Of a DNA stretch of 64,000 nucleotides, positions 25,245-36,578 are shown one piece after another; positions within the stretch are counted from its first letter, which is position 1; the number at the start of each line of letters is the position of its first letter. The position numbers and the translations under genes are program-made. The DNA comes from Thelephora terrestris. Its lineage: Eukaryota; Basidiomycota; Agaricomycetes; Thelephorales; Thelephoraceae. Where the stretch lies: positions 3,038,001 through 3,102,000 of the forward strand of contig WIUZ02000002.1 in the NCBI GenBank assembly GCA_015956445.1, given 5' to 3'. The notes below the pieces were generated by a model. It was given only the letters and a program-made list of their open reading frames with translations. It was not told the DNA's origin and searched no databases.

Positions 25245-28200
25245 ATGGCCACAAACCCACAACAACCGAGAGAGCGGGACGGTGTTGTTACCACCTTAAA
25301 TGTGTTCATCGAAGCTTTCACTCTTGCGAAGGAGATCTCGAGCATCACACCCGCCAAGGCTGTTTTTGGCTCGGCCGCAGTAATCCTGACGACGATCAAA
25401 GTGCGTTGCTTCCTATTCCACGCGACAGCGAGCTTACGGCTCGCCTTTGTCATCCAGGAATTCTTCGCAAATCAGCAGGACTACATCGATCTCGGGCAGA
25501 ACTGCGTCGAGATCTGTTGTGTCCTGGACCGGGGAACGAAGGGGAAAGGAACTGAGCAGCTAAGCCAGCTTGTGCGAGATGCGATAAACCGGCTCGAAAC
25601 GTGGGTTGAACCAACGGTGCACGGGTTAGATAGTTGACTGATGATGCTCGCTATCTCAGAACTGTGGCGGAGATCGAGAGGAAGGTCAAGGAAGAGAGCA
25701 AGCGCAATGTAGCCCTTCGCCTTCTCCACGCGAAGAGCGACAAGGACAAGATCGCGGGCTGGGCGTCGGATCTCAACAAGATCCTCCAGATCTTCAACGT
25801 ACGCTGTGTCGCTCCCCCGCTTGCTTCGCTGACCATCGGTTTCCAGACTGAACTTGCAATCGATACCAATGTCGCGGTTTCTGGCACTTACAACATCGTT
25901 TCAGGCACTCACAATATTGTTTCTGGTACTCACAACATCGTTTCGGACACCCAAAATGTCGTTTCGGACACCCAAAATGTCGTTTCGGACACCCACAACG
26001 TCGTGTCCGACATCCGTCGGATAGTGGCAAAACAGCAAGAAGCGTCCGATGGTCAGGATCCACTGGTAAGCAACCGTGATATTCTTTTCGTCACTAGCTG
26101 ATATATACCCTTAACATTGCCTAGACTCACAGAAGGTTAGTTCCAATTTCATCACTAAGACACCCGGTGTTTAACGTTTGCATTTAGTGCACGCGGAGAA
26201 TCCCCCCCGCGACCCCCGAGGGCGTGTTTTGGACGCGATGAACTAATCGACAAAGTCGTCGGTCTCGCTGAAAACCTCGAACCGGTGGCGCTCGTAGGTG
26301 CCGGGGGGATTGGCAAGACGTCCATCGCGTTAAAGGTCCTCCATCACGATCGGATCAAGAAACGGTTTGGCGACAACCGTCGATTCATTCGCTGCGACAA
26401 GTTTCCAGCGTCTCTCCCCCACTTTCTCAATCGACTCTCAAAGGTCATCGGCGCGGGGATCGAAAACGCTGAGGATTTGACTCCCCTAGAACCGTTTCTG
26501 TCTTCGAAGGAGATGATCCTCTTTCTCGACAACGCCGAGTCGGTCCTTGACCCGCAAGGGACGGACGCGCGGGAAATTTACGAAACGGTGCAGGAGTTGA
26601 GTCGATTCAGCAACATCTGCCTTGGCATTACCTCCCGCATCACCACCGTTCCCCCACACATCAAGCGTCCGACTATCTCCACGTTATCAGCAGAGGCGGC
26701 GTGCGACATCTTTTACACCATCTACGAAAACGGTGGACGGTCCGAGGTGATTAGTGACCTCATCAGACAGCTGGACTTCCACGCGCTCTCGATCACGCTG
26801 CTCGCAACCACCGCATCTCACAACATGTGGGATTACACCCGGTTGGCCGAGGAGTGGAACGTCCAACGGGCGCAGGTGCTCCAGACGGATTACAATGAGA
26901 GCCTGGCAGCGACCATAGAACTCTCCCTTGCTTCGCCAACATTCCGCAAGCTTGGCCCCCACGCACGTGACCTCCTCGGAGTCGTCGCTTTCCTCCCGCA
27001 AGGCATCAACGAGAAAAACCTGGACTGGCTGTTTCCCACCATCCCTAATAGGAAGAACATATTCGACAAATTCTGCATCCTTTCTTTGACATCCCGAAGC
27101 AACAACTTCATCACTATGTTGGCGCCGATCAGAGACCATCTTCGTCCCCAAGACCCAAAACTATCCCCGCTCCTCTGCGCGACCAGGGATCACTACTTCA
27201 CCCGGTTGTCAGTCTTTGTTAAAACCGGGGAGCCTGGTTTTGAAGAAGCACAATGGATTTCGTCAGAGGACGTGAATGCTGAGCACTTGCTCGATGTCTT
27301 TACATCTATCGACACAAACTCGGACACTGTTTGGGTTGCCTTTATTGGATTTATGAGGCATCTGTATTGGCACAAAATCCGGCATACTGTGCTTGGGCCA
27401 AGAGTTGAAGGGCTTGCGGATGACCATCACTCCAAACCGAGATGTTTGATTCAGCTCGCTCGATTGTCTTACTCGCTTGGGAATTACTCGGAACAGAAGC
27501 GGCTTCTTTCCCAGGCCCTAAACCTCGTGAGGGAGCGGGAGGATGACCCTCAGGTTGCTTACGTGTTATACCTCCTGTCCGATGCAAATAAGGCACTAGG
27601 CCGCCACGAAGAAGGAATACAACAAACGAAGGAAGCATTGGCAATTTACGAACGGCTCGGTCACACAATCTACCAAGCAAGTTGTTGGGATGATCTTTCC
27701 CGGTTGTTCCGTTTGGAGGGACGACTCGACGAGGCAGAAGAAGCGGGATTACACGCGATTGATCTCCTCCCGGAGAAAGGCCAAGAATTCTATCTCTGTC
27801 AAACTCATCGAAGTCTCGGTTCAATATATGGTGCCAAGAGGGAGAAGGAGAAGGCAATTGACCATTTTGAGAAAGCCCTCGGAATCGCGTCTACTTTCGG
27901 ATGGCGTGATGAACTATTTTGGATTCATTACTCCCTCGCAGCTCTCTTCACAAATGAAGGCGAGTTCGACGAATCACATTCTCACATTGATCAAGCCAAG
28001 TCGCACGCAGCTGACGACGCACACAACCTCGGTCGCGCGATGGAGTTGAAGGCTTATATCTTCTGTCGACAGCGCCATCTTGATGATGCGCTCTCTGAAG
28101 CTTCGGGTGCTCTCGAGATCTACGAGAAGCTTGGGGCATCAACGGACATAGTGGATTGCAAAAATAGACTCAAGGAGATAGAACGAGCAATTGCCGGTGA

Positions 28201-28299
28201 GTTTCCGAACGTTGCACTGTTTCTTGTTCCGATTAAACAACATTCTCAGCGCGCGATGCGCCATCCAGTGGTCTAACAACTGCCTCTCCAAGTCACTGA
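25245..28299 (+). CDS. NLR-like STAND ATPase with TPR repeats, copy 1
   Basis: Predicted 908-aa protein; exons 25245-25400, 25458-25600, 25660-25798, 25847-26065, 26125-26135 (11-nt microexon), 26188-28196 and 28250-28299. Residues 1-146 are a helical N-terminal region rich in Ala and Val, typical of mushroom NLRs and possibly related to MLKL/HeLo-type helical bundles (inference). Residues about 157-201 are a heptapeptide array (units like NIVSGTH). A Pro/Arg linker leads to the nucleotide-binding domain: Walker A GAGGIGKTS near 260-268, Walker B ILFLDNAES near 333-341, sensor GITSR near 370, and HALSITLLA in place of the plant GLPLAL motif. The C-terminal third has about six TPR-like repeats, for example KEKAIDHFEKAL. 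Fungal NLRs sense non-self or stress and can trigger regulated cell death. The ligand here is unknown. Both copies keep an open frame. Confidence 0.85.
25877..26011 (+). repeat. 21-bp tandem array encoding heptapeptides (copy 1)
   Basis: About six and a half units of 21 bases, each starting near GTTTC(T/G)G. They encode VSGTYNI, VSGTHNI, VSGTHNI, VSDTQNV, VSDTQNV, VSDTHNV and VSD. Two adjacent units are identical at the DNA level. The unit is one amino-acid heptad, so expansion or loss of a unit keeps the frame and the helical register. Confidence 0.9.
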
Positions 28300-28681
28300 C
28301 CCCATTTCCTGTTCATGGACACAACATTCTCCATCCCCGTTTCTGTCCCTTGTTTTCCCCAATGCGATTTTCGATTGTATGGCCGACCCCCTGCACACAT
28401 TTCCCCCTGCTTTGTCGTTTCATAGCTTGCCTTCTGTAACGGCCAATTCTATGTCTTCCCCGCTGTATCTTGTTTGCTTTTTACGTTTGTGATTTAACTG
28501 CCTGTAATTTTTCGAGGATCTGGCTCTTTAACTTAATTATCAAAGGTTGATTTGTGTTTCGTGAATCCAGCCTTTGTGGATCCTCCTGCCGTCCATATCA
28601 AGATTCGACAAAGCCCTTGGTCAACATACACAAACAACACGTCCCTCTTGGCTTCATCGCCCCGTATCTTTTAATTAAACA

Positions 28682-29850
28682 ATGGCACCTCTACCATCTG
28701 CTAAACGACCTGCCTCCGAGACGTTCACTTCAACTTTCAATAAAACATTATATCAGGTGTGGCACTGCGTTTTTCCCGGACACTACCCAGACGAAGATAA
28801 TTCCTGGAATCTTGACATCTTTTGTAAAGCCAAAATTCTATCCCTCTCTTGCAAGCTCTGTCACCCAGACTGACGGGCTGTCCCCGAAGAAACTACATGT
28901 CAAGCAGCGGTCTACTCAGTTTTACCTTGTTGGTGTCGATGCCTCCATTGCGAATGCTTTCCGACGGATACTCATAGCTGAGGTAAGGTACGTCCACCCC
29001 ACTTCTCCGAACGGAATTTATTTATTTCCTCGTCGTATACCAGGTCTCGACAATTGCTATCAAACACGTATACGCCTGGGACAACACGTCCGTAATCCAA
29101 GACGAGGTCCTTGCTCAGCGAATCGGTTTGGTACCACTGGACGTGGATTCTTCGTACCTCGAATTTCAATCTGCCTTGCAAGACCAAGCAGCAGATCGCC
29201 ACACGCTTGTGTTCAGATTCGACGTCACATGTACGCGGAAACCTCAAGCTGCATCAGCTCGCAGAACGAAGAAAGCTGAACCTGAGCCAGGGGGGATCTA
29301 CAACCACTCGCTTGTCATGTCGGGAGACTTGAATTGGGAGCCTCAGGGCGAACAAAGCGAAGGGCTCGCATCCAATCCACCCCGTTCGACGAACGAAAAC
29401 ATTGTACTTGCCAAGTCGCGACCGGGCTAGGAAGTCCATGCGAAAAAGGGTGTCGGTACAGAACACGCATAGTGGAGTCCAGTTGGTCAGTATCTGCCGG
29501 TGTTTCCTGCGACATCTTACTAATTGTAACACCAGCTACCGCCACAAACCACCTCCTGCCCTTGGTGATACTCAACCCCGAAAAACCCGTCCTCCACAGC
29601 ACACATAGAAATTTCGGAAGCGTTTCTCTCCAGGCGTCATCGACGTTGATCCCGTCACGAAAGCGGTGAACGAGGAGAATCGGCGGAACGAGACCATGAG
29701 CAGGGAGGTTCTCCGACACAAGGAATTCAAAGGTTGCGTCGGGGTCAGGCGTACGAGAGCGCTTGCCATCAGATCTAGCAGTTCCAGTAGTCCTCGGTGG
29801 CTCCACGTCCTAGGGGTCTGCGTCTCTATCATAAGTGGGTGAAAGGATGG
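28682..29850 (+). pseudogene. RPC40: Decayed copy of RNA polymerase I/III subunit AC40
   Basis: The sequence encodes clear AC40/RPAC1 blocks: FPGHYPDEDNSWNLDIF, LVGVDASIANAFRRILIAEV, HVYAWDNTSVIQDEVLAQRI with GLVPLDVDSSYLEF, NENIVLAKSRPG, then WSPV and later FSPGVIDVDPVTKAV and NETMSREVLRHKEF. Two in-frame TAG codons interrupt it. The first (29428-29430) stands where family members have Gln in RPGQE, and the second (29470-29472) where they have Lys in HAKWSPV. The frame also changes between the exon ending about 29605 and the FSPGVID block, and the last third no longer matches the family. The N-terminal block is in a different frame from the middle block and no clean intron joins them. Because AC40 is essential, an intact copy should exist elsewhere. 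Introns are still visible, so this is a DNA-level duplicate, not a retrocopy. Confidence 0.82.
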
Positions 29851-31783
29851 ACGAGTTGAGAGGGATTTGTGGAAACTCCTTTCGACGTAGGAAAAATGAG
29901 CGACTATGGAGGCAATTCGCATTGGAGAACCCATTGGCCCTGATGCGCCCGAGGAGCCACCAGAGCGGCGTGGCGTAGGTCATACCAGGGGCCTTCGCTG
30001 GTCTTCGTCGCCAGAACCGCCTGCTAACTTATAAACATGCCACCGCTACGATCACGGATGTTGCCGATTGCCGAGCCCCGCCAGGTTCCGAAAAGACTTC
30101 CGACCATGTGGCCGTGTGGGACTCGCGCCGGGTGGAATTGGCGGACTACGTGGGCCCAGACGATATTCAATGAACGGTCACGCATGTCAAGTGGCTCGCC
30201 TCGGTGCGTGTCCACGATCCTTGTCGATCACAGCTCCTCTCGCTGTCCCGAAGTGCAGTATGCCTACTTGCAAGGAAGCGGACATCGCGGTCCCCATGTG
30301 CGTTTCCCGCATTTCCTTTAGGTCTCCTGGAATGTACATTGAGTGCCTCCTGAATTTCACCGGGTTACCGGGTGTTAGCGTCGCTACCGCTATCTAATAG
30401 ATCGCTACACCGGATGACCCGACTGCCGCTCAATTAACAAACTCATCGACAAGGAAATCACCCCCCTCCACCGCCATGACTCGTGGGCCTCGGCGCATCG
30501 CTTTTTAATGTGTTCCCCGCGTACTTATCGCATTCGCAAGTGAAAACATTCCACCTATTTCTCCATCAGCAAAGGCCATCGTATTCTTGATAACATCCAA
30601 CGTTTCAAATTTCACCTTCCACCTGCGTAGGTCATCCCACTGCCCCTTTCGTACGCTTCTAACTTACCTTCGGGATAGCATGCGTCGGCGTCGCCTTTAT
30701 TGATAGGACTGACCAGTGTCTTTCCTCCCTTGTCAACTCTTTGGTTCTACATGTTCTCGCCTATCCTCCGGCTTTTGGTCTGGGTGTGGAGCCTCCCGCA
30801 GCCCGCGTCATGGGATAGCCACCTCATGGCATCGAAGGGGGCGTCTTCACCATTCACATCGTCATCGCTTCCATACCGTCTTGCTATGTAGCGATCGCGT
30901 TCGTTCGGGGAAGCTACTAGTGCGATCGTGACCTGGGAAGCAGTGCACCCGCGCTTATCCCGATGGTGATTGCATTTGCGCGTTTCGTGCCCGCTCGAGC
31001 ATGACCGGTGACCCCCGGAATGCCCTCCCACAAGGTCTTGTGCGCGAACAAACAAGAGTCCTTCCTACGCGGTGACCGTCGGGGTGTACAAAATACCTAT
31101 CCGTCCTAGGCCCTGGCTCGAATATTAGGTCATGGAAATGGATTTGCCCCATCTGGACAGTGCTCGAACGACACCGGAAATACTGTCTCCGAACATGGAA
31201 AGTGACTTACGAAGCCTGAACAGGGCGAAGTCCCCGGTCACGACGTGGGAAAAACCCGGTTTCTCCGTTTTCTTCCACCCTACTCGTAAAAGTTGCTGTT
31301 GGCATCTCGTGTTACGCTTCGCGTATATTGCCATTCTTCATTAGCAGGCGAACTCGCTCGCCTACATCGACCCGATTCTGGGGCAAACTCTGAGTCCAGT
31401 TCTACGGCTCCTTCATTTCCCTCACATGTGTGCCGCCGGATCTATCCTCGAACATGTCGCGGTCTGGGAAACGCTACATTTATCACGAGGCTTTTGTTTG
31501 AAACCACCTCAAGCTCATCAGTGTCGCCCGAACCCTCTCTTAAACAAACTCTTCTGGACACATGGAATCAAACAACGAACTAGAGACGATCAGCAGCCAG
31601 CCTATGTCATCAACGGATTTAAATTCATGGCCCGGGTCTGTTGCACAAACCCGTGTGTATGACGCGGAACTTCGTCAATCAGTACTCAGTACTCAGTGCT
31701 TATAAGAGGTGGACTCCTTATTTTTTCTCCCCTCCTTACGCTAGCCCTCGAGATCCCCCCCTCCGGCCCAACAAATCTGACTC
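29851..31783. other. Region without a supported gene between RPC40 remnant and membrane protein gene
   Basis: The longest frame here, 109 codons at 30068-30397 plus, is Cys/Pro/Arg-rich and has no motif I recognise. Other frames are short. It may be further decayed DNA from the rearrangement that placed the RPC40 copy here, or simply intergenic sequence. Confidence 0.35.
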
Positions 31784-33082
31784 ATGTCTGACAACTCGCA
31801 AAATTTCTGGTCCAATGATTCGTATGCTCCACATATCTCATCCCGAATCCACTCAGATGAGAAGATGATTTTTGTCGGATACGTCTTGGGCTCAATATTC
31901 TACGGTATGCCGACCCACGCAACTGTGCTCAACCTCTCTCTCTGATCTGCCATTCAAGGGTTCGTCATAGTGCTGTTCTTCCGATGTCTGGGGACGTTGC
32001 TCAATCCCGTCGGTCGCACGAGAGGGGGCATCAAATGGGGATTCGTGGTCCACACTACGGTCATGCTCTTGGCTGTAACGGTGTACAATGGGGCCAACCT
32101 TAGCCTTCAATCCCTTTCCTACGTTGATAACCGAGAATATCCTGGTGACAATGGCGGTTTCCCTGGACCTTTTGCTTACGAGTTTGCCATCATAAATAAG
32201 CCAATCTCTTTCATTCCCTCCATCATGTTCATCTTGAATTTCTGGCTAGCCGATGGCCTCTTGGTAAGTCCTTTTCCAAATCCAGTCGCCCAGCTGCCTA
32301 ATATGCGCCTTTAGCTCTATCGCTGTTTTATCCTTTATGCCATGAACTACTGGGTCATCGTCTTCCCATGCTTGATGTACCTCGCCTCTTTGGGTACGTG
32401 CTCGACTCCTCCACAATCCGACGGTGACATCTTCGGTTAACGTGATTGGTACAGCGATGGGTATTGGTTTCGTCTACCTGGGCTCAGTGCCGCAAACCTT
32501 ACTCTTGGCGCGCTACTTCACCTTTGCCGACTTCGGGACGGCGTATTATTCGATGTCCCTTTCGCTCGATGTCCTCCTCACGCTCATGATCGTGGCAAGA
32601 ATCATCCTACATAGCAGGGGTTTCCGAAAGACCATGGGCTCCTTGGCAAACCCGGATAGATTGTACAAGACCGTTGTCACCATACTTGTCGAGTCTTGTG
32701 CCCTTTACACCGTCAGCTATCTGCTATTTCTTGGCCCGTGGGCGTCCAGTAGTCCCGTTTGTGATGTATTTTTCCCAATGCTCGCCGCAAACCAGGTCAG
32801 TGCTATTTTTACATTTCCCTGACGCTCCGTAGGACGTCGTTATCATCTAATCGTGGCAAACAGGTTATCGCACCATACCTCGTCATTCTGCGAGTTGCTA
32901 ACCGGAGCGCGTTGACGAGCGATACGATTGCCTCTGGGGTGACCGGCTCGCTTCATTTCGCAAGTCAAGCAAGTTCGACGGACAGTAGTGGGACCCTTCC
33001 TGCCGAATATTCGATGAGTTCGACGGAGATGGACGGAGAGGCTACTGACGAGGCTGGTGTCGGAGTTGCATACTGCGATTGA
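31784..33082 (+). CDS. Multi-pass membrane protein (basidiomycete-type, uncharacterised)
   Basis: Predicted 354-aa protein; introns 31905-31958, 32264-32314, 32394-32454 and 32796-32863, exon sum divisible by three. About seven hydrophobic helices are visible, among them MIFVGYVLGSIFYGFVIVLF, GFVVHTTVMLLAVTVY, FIPSIMFILNFWLADGLLL, VIVFPCLMYLASLAMGIGFV, TVVTILVESCALYTVSYLLF and PYLVILRVANRSAL. The tail after the last helix is Ser/Thr/Gly-rich and acidic. The layout (seven helices, short N-terminus, disordered C-terminus, NRSALTSDTIASG-like stretch after the last helix) is common among small membrane-protein families expanded in mushrooms. Their function is unknown. Receptor function is only a guess. 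Confidence 0.82.
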
Positions 33083-34675
33083 CCAGATTTCGGGATGATG
33101 GGACTCCCCCCCAAGGGTTGTTGTATGCTCGTTACCTCGTTGTAGTCGTGGCTTTCCGTCTTCTTTGCATTTTTACCGCTTTCATTAGATTCCGAAGAAT
33201 TCGTCGAGCGTTTTCTCCCCGGACTCCAAATCCTGATACTCGCCTTCGTATATTGGGTACCGTAGACATCGCATCTTTCCCATTCGTTTGTTCGTTTTTT
33301 TTTTGCACCATCTCGCGTTCGAGCCAAGTGGGTCCAACCTTTCGGAAGCCCTCAGTTTTGTGATTCCGAGTCCCCGAAGATGCCGATCCGGAGTCTCACC
33401 GGGTGCCTGATCGTTCCCCGTCGACAGCCTACAGGGCTTTCGCTGAAAGTTAAACCGACCAGGATGCATGACCCGATCCCCAACAGTATCAAGGAAATAT
33501 CGCTACGGGGTTTACTCCCTCTCCGATGTCATCATGTATGCTCCCGTCTTTCTTTCTCGCTTCCAGGAGGAGAGGTAGGAGGCAGCTAGCCTTGGTCCGC
33601 ATAGTGTCTGCAAGTGGGGCGAATTCGTTCCGCCGGCGGGGTACCCTGAAACTCAAAATTCATGTGCGAGGAGTTAATCAACACCTCAGGCCTCAGGTTC
33701 AGAGACAGTTGGAGTTGGTCGCGAAGGAGATCGCTCGGAGTAGGAAGAAGACGGTCCTTGACATGTCTGCCAGCTGTGTATTCCGGACCGAAGAAAGCCG
33801 GGGGCACGTTGGAGGGACGTGTCTGTCGGATTCTTGACATCTGCGAGACTGGCAGCATCGCCGCTCTTAGGAAGGAAATTCGTCGGAGTCCGCTAACTAT
33901 CCGCAGACCAGGGCTTCCCTGGTCACTGTTGGAGAGGCTGACTTCTGTGCTAGTAGTTGATACTTCTCTCGTCTGTATGTTTTTGCGTGTGTTATGGGGT
34001 CTCTAGTGAATGGTCATTGGGGGCCCGTAATTTCGCTTCCGCCCTCGAGCGGAGCGGCAGCCTGCCCTAAAGTGAATGGTGCACGAAAACGCATGCCCGA
34101 AGATTTTCCTCATCTTTTAACAACTACGCAGGCACAACTTCCACATGGGGGCTGGTCGTCTCTGCGAAGAGTGGTGGTCGAACTCTCATCGTTTGTGCCT
34201 CAGATGGACCGGCGCGCCTTTGGCTGCTTTTCCTGACCTGTTGGACTGTGCAGTCACCTAGCGTGCTTACATGTATTTCTGGTTTAGGATCTTTCAGAAC
34301 CGTAGCTTGGATCTCGAATATGAGTCTCCCATGTTGTACGCCCTTGACCGGTGGCCTATTGATCGTGTGTGAAGGAGGCCGAGAGCCAAATCGGCATTTC
34401 TCTTGAGTGATATTGAGCCGCAACCGAATTCCTAGCCCATCAAGTTCTTTCGGGATCTCGTCTATTCCTCCAAACGTTTGCCCCTTGAGTTTGGCGTTCA
34501 CCGCTTCCTGTGCAGGCCTGCGAACACAACGAGTGGTGTGACCAATCCTGGACCAAGCCGATGCTTACCACGCGCGCGTCTATGACTTAGACCCCGTTAA
34601 CCGCCACGATCGACTCGCACATTTCCCTCCGAGCCAGTTTCACGACCACGACGCGCCCCCATTCCACTTCCGCTC
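33083..34675. other. Region without a supported gene upstream of CHM7
   Basis: Several open frames of 80-125 codons overlap on both strands. The most protein-like is on the minus strand (34124-34501, see findings). None shows a known domain or splices to a neighbour in a way I can support. The last few hundred bases should contain the CHM7 promoter. Confidence 0.35.
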
Positions 34676-36294
34676 ATGTCCACTGGCATCAAGTACACGG
34701 ATCTCCACTCCCTACCGGCATACAACATATCTTCTACATCCCGACTCAAGTCCCTCTACTCCGATGTCTCTCGCCAGAAGCACTCAAATCCTACTTCGTA
34801 CCGGTCGACGGTCCACTGGTGGCGCGAAGTCCTGCAGGCGGTTGTATTGAAGCACTGGTTGCCACAATCCTCCGACACCTTGGTCCTCCACGCACTTCCT
34901 ACTCTAGCTGACTCGTTCCGATACGAAGGGGCGGGAAAGCCGCTCTGTCTGGCCACAGTGATCGTGAGTTCCGCGCGCCACAGTATTCTCGATCCCAAAC
35001 GCTAATGCGGACCTAGTAAAGTCTGAACTTCATGAAGAGAAAGCGTACATTCCCCTCAATCAGTTCTTGACCGCGACACAGTCGATATACGACCCTGGGT
35101 GGCTGCCGTATCGAATCGCAAGCTACGTCATTGGAAAGCCCCTTTTGTGGGCTCTTCAACAAACTGGCGCAGTGGGATCAGGTGATGTTATCGAGAGTGA
35201 TACACAGAGGTGGAAAAGGGTGAAGGGTGACTACGTCTTGCGAGATTTGGTCGAGTCCGCAGCCCAAGGCATCTTGGCCCACCAACGGACGAAAGAGAGC
35301 GGGGCGTACGCCGAAAAGCTCTACACCGTCGAATCCTTTAAGAGAGAGTTCTCGAGCGCTGCTCTCCCCGATGTCGTTCTTTCCGACCTGGATTTGAAGG
35401 TCTTGGTGAAACACTTGGAGCGTGATATGAGGGTCGTCGTTGTTGACGGGAAGGTGGCGACACAACCTCTTACACAACTGTCCTATACTAACGACAGCCT
35501 TTTAGGTGATCAAATTCGTTTATGAAGATACGGATAATCAAACGATTACTGCTGTCGATAGCGGCTTGTTGGAGCTCAAGAACGCTGTGCAGAATCTGAA
35601 TATTCAGATCGAATCGATACAAGCCCAGATAAAAGAGTAGGCTGAATTTGACTCAGTCGCGCTTACCGCTGACCCTCTCGTTAGGCGGACAGAGAAGGCG
35701 TCTTCTGCGTTGAAACAAAACCGTAAAGAGATTGCATTGGGTCATCTCAGGGCTAGGAAACAACTCGAAGACATGCTGGTCAAACGTTCCAAGGCTCTGG
35801 AAAACCTAGAGTCCACGCTCTGGACCGTCGAGCACGCCGCCGGAGATGTTGAGGTAATTCCACACCCTTGCTCGAACTCCTTTGACACGCAAGTTCTAAA
35901 CACTTTCTTGAAGCTCATGAAACTCTACGAATCTTCCACCGTAACCCTCCGCACGATCCTCTCCCACCCATCTCTCCAACGCAACAAGATCGACGAAACG
36001 ATGGACGCGTTACACAGCGCGACTGAGGATGCGAAGGACGTGGATTTGACGATTCGCTTGGCTGGCGAGGCGGAACAGGCGGCGACTATCGATGATGACG
36101 AGATCGAACGCGAGTTGCGCGCTTTGGTGCAAGACGCTGAGAACGAGAAGCTTGCGGCTCAGGAGCGGGCAGCGTTGGAAGACGTGAAGGAGCTTGAGGG
36201 AAGGCTTGGGGAGGTAAAGGTACCTGCGGACGTCCCGAGGGCGGTTGATGATCGGGAAAGAGATGCAGAGGTGGCAATGGGTGTTCGCGCTTAG
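34676..36294 (+). CDS. CHM7: ESCRT-III-related protein Chm7/CHMP7
   Basis: Predicted 466-aa protein; introns 34964-35021, 35454-35505, 35637-35684 and 35854-35913, exon sum divisible by three. The N-terminal half (about 1-230) is a degenerate winged-helix/ESCRT-II-like region with VHWWREVLQAVV and the conserved RWKRVKGDYVLRDLVES-like segment. The C-terminal half is a helical Snf7 domain: ELKNAVQNLNIQIESIQAQI, a basic helix ALKQNRKEIALGHLRARKQL, LENLESTLWTVEHAAGDVE and a charged tail with DDEIERELRALVQDAEN. Chm7/CHMP7 recruits ESCRT-III to the nuclear envelope for sealing and quality control. The distinctive combination of an ESCRT-II-like N-terminus and a Snf7 domain separates it from Snf7, Vps20 and the other small ESCRT-III subunits. 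The gene lies inside the inverted NLR pair. Confidence 0.88.
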
Positions 36295-36578
36295 AAGGTT
36301 CCCGGATATTCTGTAGCAACCATGGAAATCTACCGTCGTCTGCCACCACATACACACCTGTTGTGTCGATTGGGGAGCGCCTTGGGTGCCTCTGACGAAA
36401 CCTAACTAATTCTAAGCACATCGGACCTCACGATCCTGAAAAACCTCGGACGAGGTCCCAAATTCTTCTGATTATCAGATGTCCACCTGTAAGCAACAAA
36501 TATCTAATGGGGTCTGAATCTGACCATTTCGATCCCCCCCTCTCCTCTCAGGTAATAAGCCAGGCTATGGGGACGATC

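Larger units (their letters stand above)
25127..28659 (+). repeat. Left arm of 3.5-kb inverted repeat
   Basis: Aligned by eye with the reverse complement of 36579-40117. Similarity begins around the sequence CACGAGAGAATCACCGCCCA upstream of the first NLR gene. It continues through all exons and introns and through about 360 bases after the stop, and fades at a GGCTTCAT sequence about 20 bases before the start of the broken RPC40 copy. The arm is diverged at many single positions, so it is not a recent exact copy. Confidence 0.88.

Noticed and set aside
27351-27857. 168-codon minus-strand frame across the NLR TPR region
   Set aside because: It is antisense to the conserved TPR coding sequence and its own frame has no motif.
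29851-31783. Possible transposon remnant between the RPC40 copy and the membrane protein gene
   Set aside because: No terminal repeats, target duplications or transposase motifs could be seen, so I do not name an element.
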